Shown piece after piece: positions 33,322-43,955 of a stretch of 64,000 nucleotides of DNA. Where the stretch lies: the NCBI GenBank assembly GCA_964518335.1, contig CAZFDT010000022.1:1-64000 (forward strand), given 5' to 3'. How positions within the stretch are numbered: position 1 is the stretch's first letter; every line of letters begins with the position of its first letter. The translations under genes were made by a program, and so were the position numbers. The notes below the pieces were generated by a model that was not told the origin of the DNA, ran no database searches, and saw only the letters and a program-made list of their open reading frames with translations. The stretch comes from CAZFDT01 sp964518335 (GTDB lineage: Bacteria > Planctomycetota > Phycisphaerae > Phycisphaerales > Phycisphaeraceae).

Positions 33322-34440
33322 GTGACTGACACTACCCCGACACCCGAAACCCGACCCTCGGCATCTGCCTCCTCCGGCAGCGACTACCGCGTCGAGCTGG
33401 AAGCCTACTCCGGCCCGCTCGACCTGCTGCTGTATCTCGTCAAGCGCCACGAGATCGACCTGCACGATATCCCCATCGCCCAACTCACCGAGCAGTACCT
33501 GCAGCACCTGCGGCTGATTCAGGAAATCGCCCCCGGCATCGACGTCAATCTGGCGGGGGAGTTTCTCGTCATGGCGGCGACGCTGTTGGAGATCAAGAGT
33601 CAGATGATCATCCCGCCCAGCGCGACGCCGCAGGCGGAGGGTGAAGGCGAGCAGCCTGCGGATGAGTCGGGACTCAATGCGCTGGACCCACGCTACGAAT
33701 TGGTGCAGCAGCTCCTGGCGTACAAGCGATTCAAGGACGCGGCCGGAGTGCTGGACGATCGCTGGGACGACTGGCACGCACGGTTCGCCGCGCGGCCGAA
33801 GAAAGCGGCGGACGATACTGCGGCCGAGGAAGTAGAAATCGATCTCGAAGACGCCAGCGTCATGGACCTGTGCGAGGCTTTCTCGCGGATGTTGGACTCG
33901 ATCGGCCAGAAGCGCGAGCACGAGGTCACCTATGACGATACGCCGATCGAACTGCACGCGGCTGATATCGTTGATCGTCTGCAACGCGACGGCGATCTGA
34001 CGCTGCAGCAATTCTTCGTCGGCCGCCAGTCTCGCAGCGAGTTGATCGGGTTGTTCCTGGCGACGCTGGAGCTGGTCAAGCAGCGGCGCGTGCGGGTCGT
34101 GCAGGACAAGGTGGCGGGCGAGATACGCCTGGCCCTGGTGCCCCCGGGGGAGCAACAGGCGCTGGTCGATCGTGAGGACACGGCGACAGACTGGCGTGAT
34201 CCGGCGACAGGGCAAGTGCAGTACGACTGGCCCGACCCGGAGGCCAAGGTCCGATCCGAGGCGCGGGCCAGGCGTCGCAGCGAGCGCCTGGCGAAGATTC
34301 GCCGTGGCGAAGCGGTCGAACCGGACGAGGAGGACGAAGCCATCGAGATCGACGCCGTGGACGACATCGACCGCAAGCTCCGTGCCATCCGCGAAGACGG
34401 CGCCCCCGCCCCAGGAAGCTCTGAAAGCCAAGCCACATAG
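33322..34440 (+). CDS. scpA: ScpA, segregation and condensation protein A
   Basis: The protein is 372 residues from GTG 33322 (GAAGGA 7 bases upstream); an ATG at 33280 is the alternative. It contains the ScpA start motif YSGPLDLLLYLVKRHEIDLHD, GEFLVMAATLLEIKSQM and the C-terminal FLATLELVKQRRVRVVQ winged-helix. ScpA is the kleisin that bridges SMC heads in chromosome condensation. It is longer than usual because of an acidic/Arg-rich C-terminal tail of about 90 residues. ScpB is not in the window. Confidence 0.92.
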   Translation: MTDTTPTPETRPSASASSGSDYRVELEAYSGPLDLLLYLVKRHEIDLHDIPIAQLTEQYLQHLRLIQEIAPGIDVNLAGEFLVMAATLLEIKSQMIIPPSATPQAEGEGEQPADESGLNALDPRYELVQQLLAYKRFKDAAGVLDDRWDDWHARFAARPKKAADDTAAEEVEIDLEDASVMDLCEAFSRMLDSIGQKREHEVTYDDTPIELHAADIVDRLQRDGDLTLQQFFVGRQSRSELIGLFLATLELVKQRRVRVVQDKVAGEIRLALVPPGEQQALVDREDTATDWRDPATGQVQYDWPDPEAKVRSEARARRRSERLAKIRRGEAVEPDEEDEAIEIDAVDDIDRKLRAIREDGAPAPGSSESQAT

Positions 34441-34442
34441 GG

Positions 34443-35054
34443 CTACATGCCATCGTTTCTCGCACGCTTGAGCTTGGTGGGCTCGGCGAAGAGCTTCACG
34501 TCTTTGGCGTGCTTTTGATAGAAAGCGCGCAGCTCGGCGGTCGGTGCGGTCAGCATGACGCGCGAGGCGGTCTTGCCCTCGGTGTTAACGATTTCGACCA
34601 GGCGGTGTTCGATCAGGGCCGGCTCGTTCTCCAGGCGCTTGGCGAGGGCTTCCTCGAGCATGGGCGTGAGGAAGAGTTCGCCGTCGGGCGTTAACTCCAG
34701 ACGAAAGGCGGCATGCAGCGGCATGGAGTTGAGCCCGTACCAGGCGGGCACGCTGTCCTGGCCCCAGACCGCCATGGCGTCGAGGAACGTGGCGTCGCCC
34801 AGGCGAACCACCGTGGCCTTGAAGGTCGTTGCGCGGTTGTCGCCGTTGATCACGGTCACGTCGTAGCCGCGCCGCTGAGGATCGAGGACAAAGTCGTAGC
34901 GCGTCGCATCATCGCCCTCGCCCCGCCATGTGCCGACGAGACCTTCCAACAGCTCGCCCTCGTCCTTGTCGTACAACGGATTGACCGCCAACGGCCAACA
35001 TCCCGCGAGCATCGTCACCATCCACAACAGGCACGATACGGTCATCGTTCGCAT
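34443..35054 (-). CDS. Lipoprotein of unknown function
   Basis: The protein is 203 residues. The lipobox MLAGC places the lipidated Cys at residue 19. The body is a single soluble domain with GTWRGEGDD and RLELTPDGELFLTP strands, suggesting a small beta-barrel-like or lipocalin-like fold. No family is recognised. It converges with scpA, with 2 bases between the stops. Confidence 0.75.
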   Translation of the reverse strand: MRTMTVSCLLWMVTMLAGCWPLAVNPLYDKDEGELLEGLVGTWRGEGDDATRYDFVLDPQRRGYDVTVINGDNRATTFKATVVRLGDATFLDAMAVWGQDSVPAWYGLNSMPLHAAFRLELTPDGELFLTPMLEEALAKRLENEPALIEHRLVEIVNTEGKTASRVMLTAPTAELRAFYQKHAKDVKLFAEPTKLKRARNDGM

Positions 35055-35112
35055 GGCAGGCCCCTTTCAATTGGTCGCCACATCGTACCACGCCGCGGCT
35101 ACACTGGCGGCC

Positions 35113-36075
35113 ATGCTCCGACGCTTGCCAATGACGCTGCTGCTGGGGCTGGCGATCATCGTTGCGTGCGAGGTGCTGCTTTACGTGGACGTGCAGCATC
35201 GCGGTGGGCTGGTGGTGCCTACCGAACAGCCCCTGCCGCAACCGCAGACGGGCCTGCAGGTCGCGGCGCGATGGGTGGCGGTGAATATCACGGCCCTGTG
35301 CTGGGTGGGCTACCTGATCACGTTCGAGGGACTGCTGCACGCCTACGGCCAGTCGCCGATCCGCACCCGGCCCAACCGCTTCGTCGTCGTCTGGCTCACC
35401 AGCATCCCCGTCTGGTGCGTCTTCGACTGGATCAATTTCTACTACATGGATGCGTGGCGCTACCACGGCCTGCCCCCCTACTTCTCGCAGCGTGTCGTCG
35501 GCTACTTCATCGCGTTCGCGGCCATCTCGCCCGGCATGTTCCTGGCCGCCCAGCTCTACCAGCGCCTGGGGCTGCGCCGCGCTCGAACCCTTGCGCCCGG
35601 ACGTATCCGCTTCATCGAGCTGCTGTTGACCTGGGGCGTGCCCCTTCTGCTTCTGGCCCTGGCGATCCTGCTGACGCTGCGGTCGCGCGACGCGACGGTC
35701 CTTAACCTCGTGCTGTGGATCAGCCTGATCTACGTGCTGGATCCGATCAACCGCCGACTGGGAGCGCCCAGCATCATCGCCGACTGGCGTGCAGGGCGTT
35801 ACGGGCGCACCCTGGCGCTCTTCGCCGGCGGCGCGACGTGCGGGTTCTGCTGGGAGTTCTGGAACTACTGGGCACTGGCCAAGTGGACCTACCACCTGCC
35901 CTTCCTCGGCGCCGCCGGCGAGTACCGCTACTTCGAGATGCCCTGGCTGGGGTTCCTGGGCTTTCTGCCCTTTGCGCTGGAGTGCTGGGTGATGCTCAAC
36001 ACGATCATCGTCGTGCTGGAGCGGTGCGGCCTGCGCGTGGCTGAGCCGCTCCCGGACGAGCATGCCATCTTGTAG
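35113..36075 (+). CDS. Polytopic membrane protein
   Basis: The protein is 320 residues from ATG 35113. About eight hydrophobic segments are visible (starting at residues about 8, 56, 98, 138, 180, 205, 242 and 280). Conserved-looking Trp/Tyr motifs include DWINFYYMDAW and FCWEFWNYWALAKW. No family could be named. It lies just before a YjfB-like small gene. Confidence 0.75.
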   Translation: MLRRLPMTLLLGLAIIVACEVLLYVDVQHRGGLVVPTEQPLPQPQTGLQVAARWVAVNITALCWVGYLITFEGLLHAYGQSPIRTRPNRFVVVWLTSIPVWCVFDWINFYYMDAWRYHGLPPYFSQRVVGYFIAFAAISPGMFLAAQLYQRLGLRRARTLAPGRIRFIELLLTWGVPLLLLALAILLTLRSRDATVLNLVLWISLIYVLDPINRRLGAPSIIADWRAGRYGRTLALFAGGATCGFCWEFWNYWALAKWTYHLPFLGAAGEYRYFEMPWLGFLGFLPFALECWVMLNTIIVVLERCGLRVAEPLPDEHAIL

Positions 36076-36090
36076 CACTGAAGTCGGGGT

Positions 36091-36324
36091 GTGAACTTGG
36101 CCGATAAGCTGGGCATGACCGTCGGCGGCGCAACAGCATTGTCGCAAGCACAGGTAGCCCATCAGGTGGGCATGGCCGTGGCGCGCAAATCGCTCGATGC
36201 AGCCAAGCTGCAGGGACAGGCCACAGTCTCGCTGCTGCAGCAGGCGGCGGCGATGCAGAAGGACATGGTCCAGCAGGTCTCCCTCGAACCGGGCAAGGGC
36301 GTTCATCTCGACGTGCTGGCCTGA
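36091..36324 (+). CDS. YjfB-like small protein (putative motility-associated)
   Basis: The protein is 77 residues with a GTG start. Its pattern (ALSQAQVAHQVGMAVARKSLD, split by Ala, then GQATVSLLQQA and a C-terminal PGKGVHLDVLA) matches the small YjfB-like family, which is found near flagellar genes in other bacteria and is of unknown function. It lies 15 bases after the membrane protein and 6 bases before the convergent nucleotidase stop. No flagellar gene is in the window. Confidence 0.65.
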   Translation: MNLADKLGMTVGGATALSQAQVAHQVGMAVARKSLDAAKLQGQATVSLLQQAAAMQKDMVQQVSLEPGKGVHLDVLA

Positions 36325-36330
36325 AGACGA

Positions 36331-37320
36331 CTATCCGATGACGCTCTTGACGGCGTCGAGCACGGCGGCGTGAATGTGGCCGTTGGTGGCGACCACACCC
36401 CTGTTGTGTTCAAGTCGTCGGCCGTGCGTGAAATCCAGCGGCTTACCGTCCACATCCGTGACGCGACCGCCCGCCTCCTCCACGACAACCAAACCCGCGG
36501 CGTGGTCCCAGATGCACTCGCGGTAATCGGCCCGCGTGGGCAGACGCAGGTAAATGCTCGCATCTCCACGCGCGACCGTGGCGTACTTGCATTGGCTGTC
36601 CATCCGCAGCGGCTCGGACGTGATGCCAAGTTTCGCTGCGATCTTCGCGGAGTCGTCCTGGTTGGAATGACCCGACTCCACGGACTCGCAGAAACGCGCC
36701 GCGTTCGCATCGCCCACGTCGCTCACTCGCACATCCACGACCTCACCGATATCTTCGACGATCGGCCGAACCGTCGCGCCGCCGCCCCGCACCGCGGCAA
36801 ACAGCGCCCCCATCTCCGCCACCCCCGGGGCCACGAGATTAGGACAACCCAGCACGCCAAGCACCACCTCTCCCTTCTCAATCAGCGCCAGAGCTACGAC
36901 GTATTGCTCCTTCCGCAGGAACCCCTTGGTCCCGTCAATGGGATCGAGCGTCCAGAATCGATCGCCCGCCGCCACCGCTCCGCCACGATCGATGGCGTCG
37001 AGCACCTGGGCCTCGGTGAGCGCGTGGCCCAGGGCCTGATTGGCGTGTTCGAGCACGACCTTGCGGACTGTCGCCTGTTCCTCGCCGCGCAGCTCATGGG
37101 CGTCCTCCTCGGCGACAAGCCGGTCCTGGGGCAGGTGACGGGCCAGTGTGGCCGCCACGACCGCCTGGGACGCGAAATCGGCGACCGTGACGGGGCTCTT
37201 GTCCTTCTTCTGCAGGGTTTCCGGGGAGATCAGCCGCTGCTGCACCGCCCGGCAGGCGCCCGCCGCCCGCCGCACCGCATCGATTGCCGCTGACAATTCC
37301 TGTTCATAGGTGTTGGCCAT
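36331..37320 (-). CDS. CysQ/HAL2-type 3'(2'),5'-bisphosphate nucleotidase
   Basis: The protein is 329 residues from ATG 37320, with AAGGA 8 bases upstream. Inositol-monophosphatase-fold motifs are present: PVTVADFASQ, EEDAHEL, the metal site LDPIDGTKGF and the C-terminal WDHAAGLVVVEEAGG. The HAL2 subtype fits the length and the LRKEQYVVALALI segment. It hydrolyses PAP/PAPS-type nucleotides from sulfate assimilation. It is transcribed divergently from the radical SAM genes, whose frame opens inside the shared start region. Confidence 0.88.
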   Translation of the reverse strand: MANTYEQELSAAIDAVRRAAGACRAVQQRLISPETLQKKDKSPVTVADFASQAVVAATLARHLPQDRLVAEEDAHELRGEEQATVRKVVLEHANQALGHALTEAQVLDAIDRGGAVAAGDRFWTLDPIDGTKGFLRKEQYVVALALIEKGEVVLGVLGCPNLVAPGVAEMGALFAAVRGGGATVRPIVEDIGEVVDVRVSDVGDANAARFCESVESGHSNQDDSAKIAAKLGITSEPLRMDSQCKYATVARGDASIYLRLPTRADYRECIWDHAAGLVVVEEAGGRVTDVDGKPLDFTHGRRLEHNRGVVATNGHIHAAVLDAVKSVIG

Positions 37321-37357
37321 GCTGAGAGTCCTTGTCTTTGTAGAGCGGGATAGTATC

Positions 37358-38476
37358 ATGGACAATATCGCACCGAACGGTCTGAAGATGAACGCTGCTC
37401 CCTACACCCAGGCTGACTTCGGCCACAGCCCCCTGCTCGTGTTCTACGAGGTGACGCGGGCGTGCGACCTGGCGTGTCGCCATTGTCGGGCGTGTGCCGT
37501 GACTCGCGCGCATCCGCGCGAGTTGGGTAGCCAAGCCTCGTTGACGCTGCTGGACCAGCTTGCCGAGTTTCCCCGCAAGCCGATGGTCGTGCTCACCGGC
37601 GGCGACCCGTTCAAGCGGGCCGACCTGATCGAGCTGACCGCCCATGCCGCGGCCCTGGGGCTGACGCCGTCGATGTCGCCCAGCGCCACGCCGCTGGTGA
37701 CCTTCGAGGCGCTCGAAGCTCTGCGCGACGTGGGGCTGACGCGCGTGGCGATCAGCCTGGACGGCGCTGACGCGCCGACGCACGACCAATTCCGAGGCGT
37801 GGCGGGCACTTTTGAGCGGGCCATTGAGATCATCGGCGACTGCGCCACGCTGCAGTTGCCCGTGCAGGTCAACACCACCATCCACCGCGGCAACGTCCAC
37901 CAGGTCCACCGCATGGCCAAGCTGCTTGGCGAACTCCCGGGCGTGAGCATGTGGAGCGTGTTCTTTCTCGTACCCGTCGGCCGCGGCTTGCGCATGCAGC
38001 GCATCGATCCGTGGCAGTACGAGGACGTATTCGACCGGCTGGCCCAGCATGCCCGGCGGCAGCCCTATGCCATCAAGACCACCGAGGCCCCGTTCTATCG
38101 CCGCTTTCTGCTGCAACGAGGCAGCGACCCCGTGGCCGCACGACCGCACCACGCCATGAAGGCGCCGCTGGGCGTCAACGACGGCAAAGGCGTCATGTTT
38201 GTCTCGCACACCGGGCAGGTTCACCCCAGCGGGTTCCTGCCCATCGATTGCGGTCGATTTCCCCGCGACTCGGTCGTGTCGATCTACCAGCGACACCCGG
38301 TGTTCCTGTCGTTGCGTGATGCTGACCAACTCGGCGGCAAGTGCGGCGTCTGCGAGTTTCGCACCGTGTGTGGCGGCAGCCGAGCGCGGGCGTGGAACCT
38401 CACCGGCGACCTGCTGGCCCCCGAGCCTGACTGCGTCTATCAACCCCGAACGGAAATGGCCACATGCTCAGCCTGA
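37358..38476 (+). CDS. Radical SAM/SPASM protein (TIGR04053-like; possible AhbD relative)
   Basis: The protein is 372 residues from ATG 37358; GGGA lies 7 bases upstream. The radical SAM cluster motif CDLACRHC (CxxxCxxC) and GGDP are in the N-terminal half. A SPASM-type auxiliary Fe-S site with CGVCEFRTVCGG lies near the C-terminus. The set FYEVTRACDL, SATPLVTFEAL and IKTTEAPFYRR matches the TIGR04053 subgroup, close to heme-related radical SAM enzymes. Its last 13 bases overlap an AhbC-like gene, so a role in the same porphyrin pathway, perhaps the AhbD step, is inferred. Confidence 0.8.
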   Translation: MDNIAPNGLKMNAAPYTQADFGHSPLLVFYEVTRACDLACRHCRACAVTRAHPRELGSQASLTLLDQLAEFPRKPMVVLTGGDPFKRADLIELTAHAAALGLTPSMSPSATPLVTFEALEALRDVGLTRVAISLDGADAPTHDQFRGVAGTFERAIEIIGDCATLQLPVQVNTTIHRGNVHQVHRMAKLLGELPGVSMWSVFFLVPVGRGLRMQRIDPWQYEDVFDRLAQHARRQPYAIKTTEAPFYRRFLLQRGSDPVAARPHHAMKAPLGVNDGKGVMFVSHTGQVHPSGFLPIDCGRFPRDSVVSIYQRHPVFLSLRDADQLGGKCGVCEFRTVCGGSRARAWNLTGDLLAPEPDCVYQPRTEMATCSA

Positions 38477-39684
38477 GCAACCTCCTCTGCAATCACACCA
38501 CCGGTAACGAGCGGCTGCGCTATGGGCATCGCCAACGACTGCAAGCCCACGCAGGACAGACGGGCGATCTCGCGCCGCGACCCGTGGTCGCCTGGGCCAT
38601 CACCAAGGCGTGCAATCTTCGCTGCGTCCACTGTTACGCTTCCGCCACACCGGGGCCGGCGCCAGGTGAGCTGACCACCGAAGAGTGCCACGACGTGCTC
38701 GACGACCTGCGTCGCTTCGGCGTGCCCGCGGTGCTGATCTCCGGCGGCGAGCCGCTGGCGCGGCCGGACGTGTTCGATCTGCTTTTCTACGCCCGCTATC
38801 TCGGCCTGCCCGTGACACTCTCGACCAACGGCGTGCTCATCGATGACCGCACCGCCGACCGCATCCAGCTTGCCGGCGTCCGCTACGTGGGCGTGAGCAT
38901 CGACGGGCTGGCCCCTCAGCACGACAAGCTGCGCGGCATGGTCGGGGCCTACGACGCCACCGTCGCGGCCGTGGGCCGGCTCAAACAGCGCGGCGTCAAG
39001 GTGGGCCTGCGCTTCACCGTCCACGCCCTCAACGTCCATCACCTCGACGACGTGTTCGACTTGGCACTGCAGTTGTCCGTCGATCGCCTGTGCGTCTATC
39101 ACCTGGCTTACGCCGGCCGGGGAGAGGGCATGCAGCGGGTGGACCTGTCGCCCGCCCAGACCCGCGCCGCAGTCAACCGGCTATGCGACCGCACCATGCA
39201 GGCCCATGCCGACGGACAATCGCTGGAGGTGCTCACCGTCGGCAACCACGCCGACGCCGCCTGCGTCGTGCTCCGACACGAACAAAGTGATCCTGAGCGG
39301 GCCATGCAGATCATGACCCTGCTGCAGGGCACCGGGGGCAACCGTAGCGGGTGCAATATCGCATCGATCGATCCGACCGGCGGCGTGCATTACGACCAAT
39401 TCTCCTGGCACTACACCTGCGGCAACGTGAAGGATCAGCCGTTCAGTCAGATCTGGGGGCAGCCCACCGACGAGCGGCTGCGCATCCTCCGCGACCGCAC
39501 CGCTTATCTGCCGCCGCGTTGCCAGGCCTGTCGCTTCCTACCCATCTGCAACGGCAACCTGCGCACCCGTGCCGAAGCCGCCACCGGCGACTGGATGGAA
39601 CTCGACCCGGCGTGCTACCTCGACGACGCGGAGATCGCCGGGCGCCAGTCCGTGTTCGCCACACCGGCCGCGACACCGACGTGA
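38464..39684 (+). CDS. ahbC: AhbC/NirJ-like radical SAM/SPASM enzyme (heme biosynthesis via siroheme)
   Basis: The protein is 406 residues. The N-terminal LSNLLCN...RLRYGHRQR stretch followed by VVAWAITKACNLRCVHCYA is characteristic of AhbC/NirJ enzymes, as are GCNIASIDPTGGVHYDQFSW and the SPASM cysteines CQACRFLPICNGN and DPACYL. AhbC removes acetate groups from didecarboxysiroheme; NirJ acts in heme d1 synthesis. AhbC is the better fit because no nitrite-reductase genes are nearby. It overlaps the preceding radical SAM gene by 13 bases. Confidence 0.75.
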   Translation: MLSLSNLLCNHTTGNERLRYGHRQRLQAHAGQTGDLAPRPVVAWAITKACNLRCVHCYASATPGPAPGELTTEECHDVLDDLRRFGVPAVLISGGEPLARPDVFDLLFYARYLGLPVTLSTNGVLIDDRTADRIQLAGVRYVGVSIDGLAPQHDKLRGMVGAYDATVAAVGRLKQRGVKVGLRFTVHALNVHHLDDVFDLALQLSVDRLCVYHLAYAGRGEGMQRVDLSPAQTRAAVNRLCDRTMQAHADGQSLEVLTVGNHADAACVVLRHEQSDPERAMQIMTLLQGTGGNRSGCNIASIDPTGGVHYDQFSWHYTCGNVKDQPFSQIWGQPTDERLRILRDRTAYLPPRCQACRFLPICNGNLRTRAEAATGDWMELDPACYLDDAEIAGRQSVFATPAATPT

Positions 39685-39693
39685 CCGGACGAA

Positions 39694-41115
<1,422 letters not shown>

Positions 41116-41265
41116 AGACCCTCTATCTTCACGATAAGTGCAGCCGAGTCCAGTCGGCGGCGGGGATCACCGACCATGTCGCTAAGGTTGTGGACAGTGG
41201 GGCGCGCCGGCGGGCGCTGGGCTGCGGAAAATGTGATTTGCCGCCAACGCCGGCCACCAAACCGA

Positions 41266-41282
41266 CATATCTCAAGAATATG
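41266..41282. promoter_or_regulatory. Short CATAT-7-ATATG dyad upstream of the Rrf2 gene
   Basis: CATAT (41266-41270) and ATATG (41278-41282) are symmetric about CTCAAGA, in the AT-richest part of the gap before the Rrf2 regulator. Could be a self-regulatory site; the dyad is short. Confidence 0.3.
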
Positions 41283-41361
41283 CGGTTTTCATTTCCGATG
41301 ATCGCCGCTAGAATCCCCCTTGCGGCTATTTCAGACGACGCTCCTTCTCGGAAACGCCCTC

Positions 41362-41838
41362 ATGATTTACTCCAACGCCTGTGCTTATGCCATTCGCGCT
41401 ATGGCGCGGCTGGCGATGGTTCGCCCCGATGGCTACGTCCTGCTCGATGAATTGTGCGAGGGCTCGGACCTGCCCCGTCATTTCGTGGCCAAGATTTTCC
41501 AGGAGCTGGTCCGCCGCGGCCTGCTCACCAGCGCCAAGGGCCGCGGCGGCGGGTTCGCCCTGGCGCGCAAGCCCTCGAAGATCACCCTCTACGACATCGT
41601 CGCCGTGATCGACGGCGTCGAGCGCCTCGACCAGTGCGTGGTCGGCATGGAAAAGTGCAACGACCAGCAGCCCTGCCCTCAGCACGACCAGTGGGTCGCC
41701 ATCCGCCAGCAACTGGCGACGTTTCTGCGCGAGACCACGCTGGAGCGCATGGCCAACACGCTTCAGAGCAAACTCGAGCTCATCGGCAAAGGCATGCCCG
41801 AAATCAAGAGCAAGAGCAAGCCGGTCAAGATGCGGTAG
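41362..41838 (+). CDS. Rrf2-family transcriptional regulator (Fe-S type)
   Basis: The protein is 158 residues from ATG 41362. It has an N-terminal winged helix (ACAYAIRAMARLAM, then RGGGFALARKP in the wing). Three cysteines in the pattern C-x6-C-x5-C (QCVVGMEKCNDQQPC) match the cluster ligands of Rrf2 sensors such as IscR/NsrR. It may sense iron-sulfur status, NO or redox. The C-terminal tail is Lys/Ser-rich. It is separated from serA by 21 bases but on the opposite strand (convergent). Confidence 0.88.
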   Translation: MIYSNACAYAIRAMARLAMVRPDGYVLLDELCEGSDLPRHFVAKIFQELVRRGLLTSAKGRGGGFALARKPSKITLYDIVAVIDGVERLDQCVVGMEKCNDQQPCPQHDQWVAIRQQLATFLRETTLERMANTLQSKLELIGKGMPEIKSKSKPVKMR

Positions 41839-41859
41839 GCCACAGCAGCGAATGCCTGG

Positions 41860-43524
41860 CTAGCCCGCTGCCTCCCCCGGCAGCTCGACCACGGCGGCCT
41901 TGAGGATGCCGGGGCGGTGGCGGAGGCGGTTGAGGAGGGATTCGCCGGGGTGGCTGTCGAGCTTGAGGAGCATGAGGGCGGTGTACTGGCCGGCGGGGCC
42001 TCCGGACGTGGGGCGGCGGCTGATCGCCATGTCGGCGATGTTGACGTTGGCGTTGGCCATCTCCGTGCCGACGAGTCCGACCATGCCGGGGCGGTCTTCG
42101 TTCTGCAGCAGGAGCATCGTGCCTGCGGGGACCATGTCCATGTGGTAGCCGTTGATCTCGATGATGCGCGGGCGCAGGTCGTCCATGACGCGGCCGACGA
42201 TGCGGCGGGTCTGGTCTTGCGGATCGGTTCCGGCATCCACACTGCCGGGCGGGCCCTTGACGATGAGGGACAACTGCAGCCCGCTCTTGGCTTCATCGAG
42301 CGTGACGGTGCGCAGTGCGATGCCGCGCTGGCGGGCGACACCGGCGACGTTGATGATGTTCAGCGGCACGTCGAGATGCCCCTTGAGCAGATTCACGAGG
42401 ATCGAGCGCTCGATGGTGCCGGCGGCGGCGTGGATGGGCGTGCCCGCCAGCTCGATGGTCACATCGGCGATCCCGCGCGTGCACATCGGGCTGATGAGCT
42501 GGGCCATGCGCCGCGACAGATCGACGAACCGCGTCTGCAGCGGGTCCAGATCGACGCGCAGCCCGCCGGCGTTCACCGCCCCCCGGATGCCCTGGCCGCG
42601 CAGGTACATCAGCACGCTCTCCGCGGCGACCACGCTCACCGCCTGCTGCGCCTCGACCGTGCTGGCGCCCAGGTGCGGGGTGAGCGTCACCTTGTCGTGC
42701 CTGCGCAGCGGATGATCGGCCGGGGGTGGCTCGTCGGCGTACACGTCCAGCCCCGCGCCGCCGCACTGGCCCGAGTCAAGTGCAGCAGCCAGATCGCGCT
42801 CGTCGATCACCCCCCCGCGCGAAGCGTTGATGACGATCACACCTTTGCGGGCGCGGGCGAAGGCGGCGGCGTTCATCATCCCCCGCGTCTGTTCGTTGAG
42901 CGGCACGTGAAACGTGAGCATGTCGGCATGAGGGACGAGGTCGGCAAAGTCGCGGCACATCTTCACCTTGCCGTCCATCATCGTGTCGGAGTTGATGAAC
43001 GGGTCGTAGGCGATGACGGTCATGTCGAAAGCCAGGGCGCGGGCAGCGATGGCCTGGCCGATGCGGCCGAATCCGACGATGCCCAGCGTCTTGCCGGCGA
43101 GCTGGCGGCCCTTGAACTTGTCGCGGTCCCACCCCCCTGCCGCCACCTTGTCATGGGCCTGCGGAATTCGCCTCGCCGTGGCCATCATCAGGGCGAAGGC
43201 GTGCTCGGCCGTGCTGATGGTGTTGGCCTCGGCGGTATTGAGCACGAGGATGCCGGCGTCGGTGGCGGCGTCGAGGTCAATGTTGTCCACGCCCACCCCC
43301 GCCCGGGCGATGACCTTGAGCCGACCCGGATGCGCCAGCACCTTCGCCGTGACGGTCACGCCGCTGCGCACGATCATCGCGTCGTGTTCGCCGGCGATCG
43401 CCGCCAGCTCGTCCTCGCTGAGCCCCGGCTTGTTGATCAACTCACAATCGGCCTGCTCGCGGAGATACGCCAGTCCCTCCTCGGCGAGCTTGTCGGCGGC
43501 GAGAATGCGGAATGTGTCGGCCAT
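41860..43524 (-). CDS. serA: SerA, D-3-phosphoglycerate dehydrogenase (long form)
   Basis: The protein is 554 residues from ATG 43524, with AAGGAG 7 bases upstream. The NAD-binding loop GIVGFGRIGQAIAARA, the catalytic Arg/Glu/His regions (NASRGGVIDERDL, DEPPPADHPL, TPHLGASTVEAQ), the intervening domain and a C-terminal ACT domain (VLLLQNEDRPGMVG-like: LLLQNEDRPGMVGL) identify the type 1 enzyme. It oxidises 3-phosphoglycerate in serine synthesis and is usually feedback-controlled through the ACT domain. Confidence 0.95.
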   Translation of the reverse strand: MADTFRILAADKLAEEGLAYLREQADCELINKPGLSEDELAAIAGEHDAMIVRSGVTVTAKVLAHPGRLKVIARAGVGVDNIDLDAATDAGILVLNTAEANTISTAEHAFALMMATARRIPQAHDKVAAGGWDRDKFKGRQLAGKTLGIVGFGRIGQAIAARALAFDMTVIAYDPFINSDTMMDGKVKMCRDFADLVPHADMLTFHVPLNEQTRGMMNAAAFARARKGVIVINASRGGVIDERDLAAALDSGQCGGAGLDVYADEPPPADHPLRRHDKVTLTPHLGASTVEAQQAVSVVAAESVLMYLRGQGIRGAVNAGGLRVDLDPLQTRFVDLSRRMAQLISPMCTRGIADVTIELAGTPIHAAAGTIERSILVNLLKGHLDVPLNIINVAGVARQRGIALRTVTLDEAKSGLQLSLIVKGPPGSVDAGTDPQDQTRRIVGRVMDDLRPRIIEINGYHMDMVPAGTMLLLQNEDRPGMVGLVGTEMANANVNIADMAISRRPTSGGPAGQYTALMLLKLDSHPGESLLNRLRHRPGILKAAVVELPGEAAG

Positions 43525-43601
43525 GCCCTGCTCCTTCCATCGGTCGGGGCAGAGAATGTAACGCCTGTTCCCCGAGCCTGCACGAATCACCCGGTCTCGG
43601 C

Positions 43602-43955
43602 TCACGCCCGGCTGAGAAAGTTGTCGCGCACGAACACCTTGCGGATGCGAAACGGCAGCGGCGTCTCCGCCAGCGTGATCGCCTTGAGCGATTCCATGCC
43701 CGATACGAACCATGGTCCAGCGCAGGACGGGACGCTATCGACCCAATTCGGCGTATCGATGCCGATCTCGCGGCAAAGGTAGTCCACCACCGATGCCATC
43801 AGCGCATCGAGCTTCGGCTCGCTGGGCTCGATCGGATCAGCCACCGCCGCCGGGTCGCGGTAGTAGCGAAAATCATCGACGAAATCCATCAGCGGAATCA
43901 GCCAATGCTCCCCCGCTTCGTTCATCTGCCGACGTGTCTGTGCAGCCGTCGTCAT
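43602..43955 (-). CDS. Small protein of unknown function paired with a nucleotidyltransferase
   Basis: The protein is 117 residues, acidic to neutral, with no membrane segment. It starts within the end of the upstream nucleotidyltransferase gene (4-base overlap), so the two are co-translated. Motifs such as HWLIPLMDFVDDFRYYRD and PNWVDSVPSC give no recognised family. The size and coupling are those of a toxin-antitoxin partner, but that is inference. Confidence 0.6.
   Translation of the reverse strand: MTTAAQTRRQMNEAGEHWLIPLMDFVDDFRYYRDPAAVADPIEPSEPKLDALMASVVDYLCREIGIDTPNWVDSVPSCAGPWFVSGMESLKAITLAETPLPFRIRKVFVRDNFLSRA

Noticed and set aside
38464..39684. NirJ of heme d1 synthesis
   Set aside because: Possible on motifs alone, but no nirS, nirF, nirE or nirDLGH-like genes are nearby; AhbC preferred with caution.
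41917..43782. 621-codon open frame antisense to serA
   Set aside because: serA motifs on the minus strand are unambiguous.
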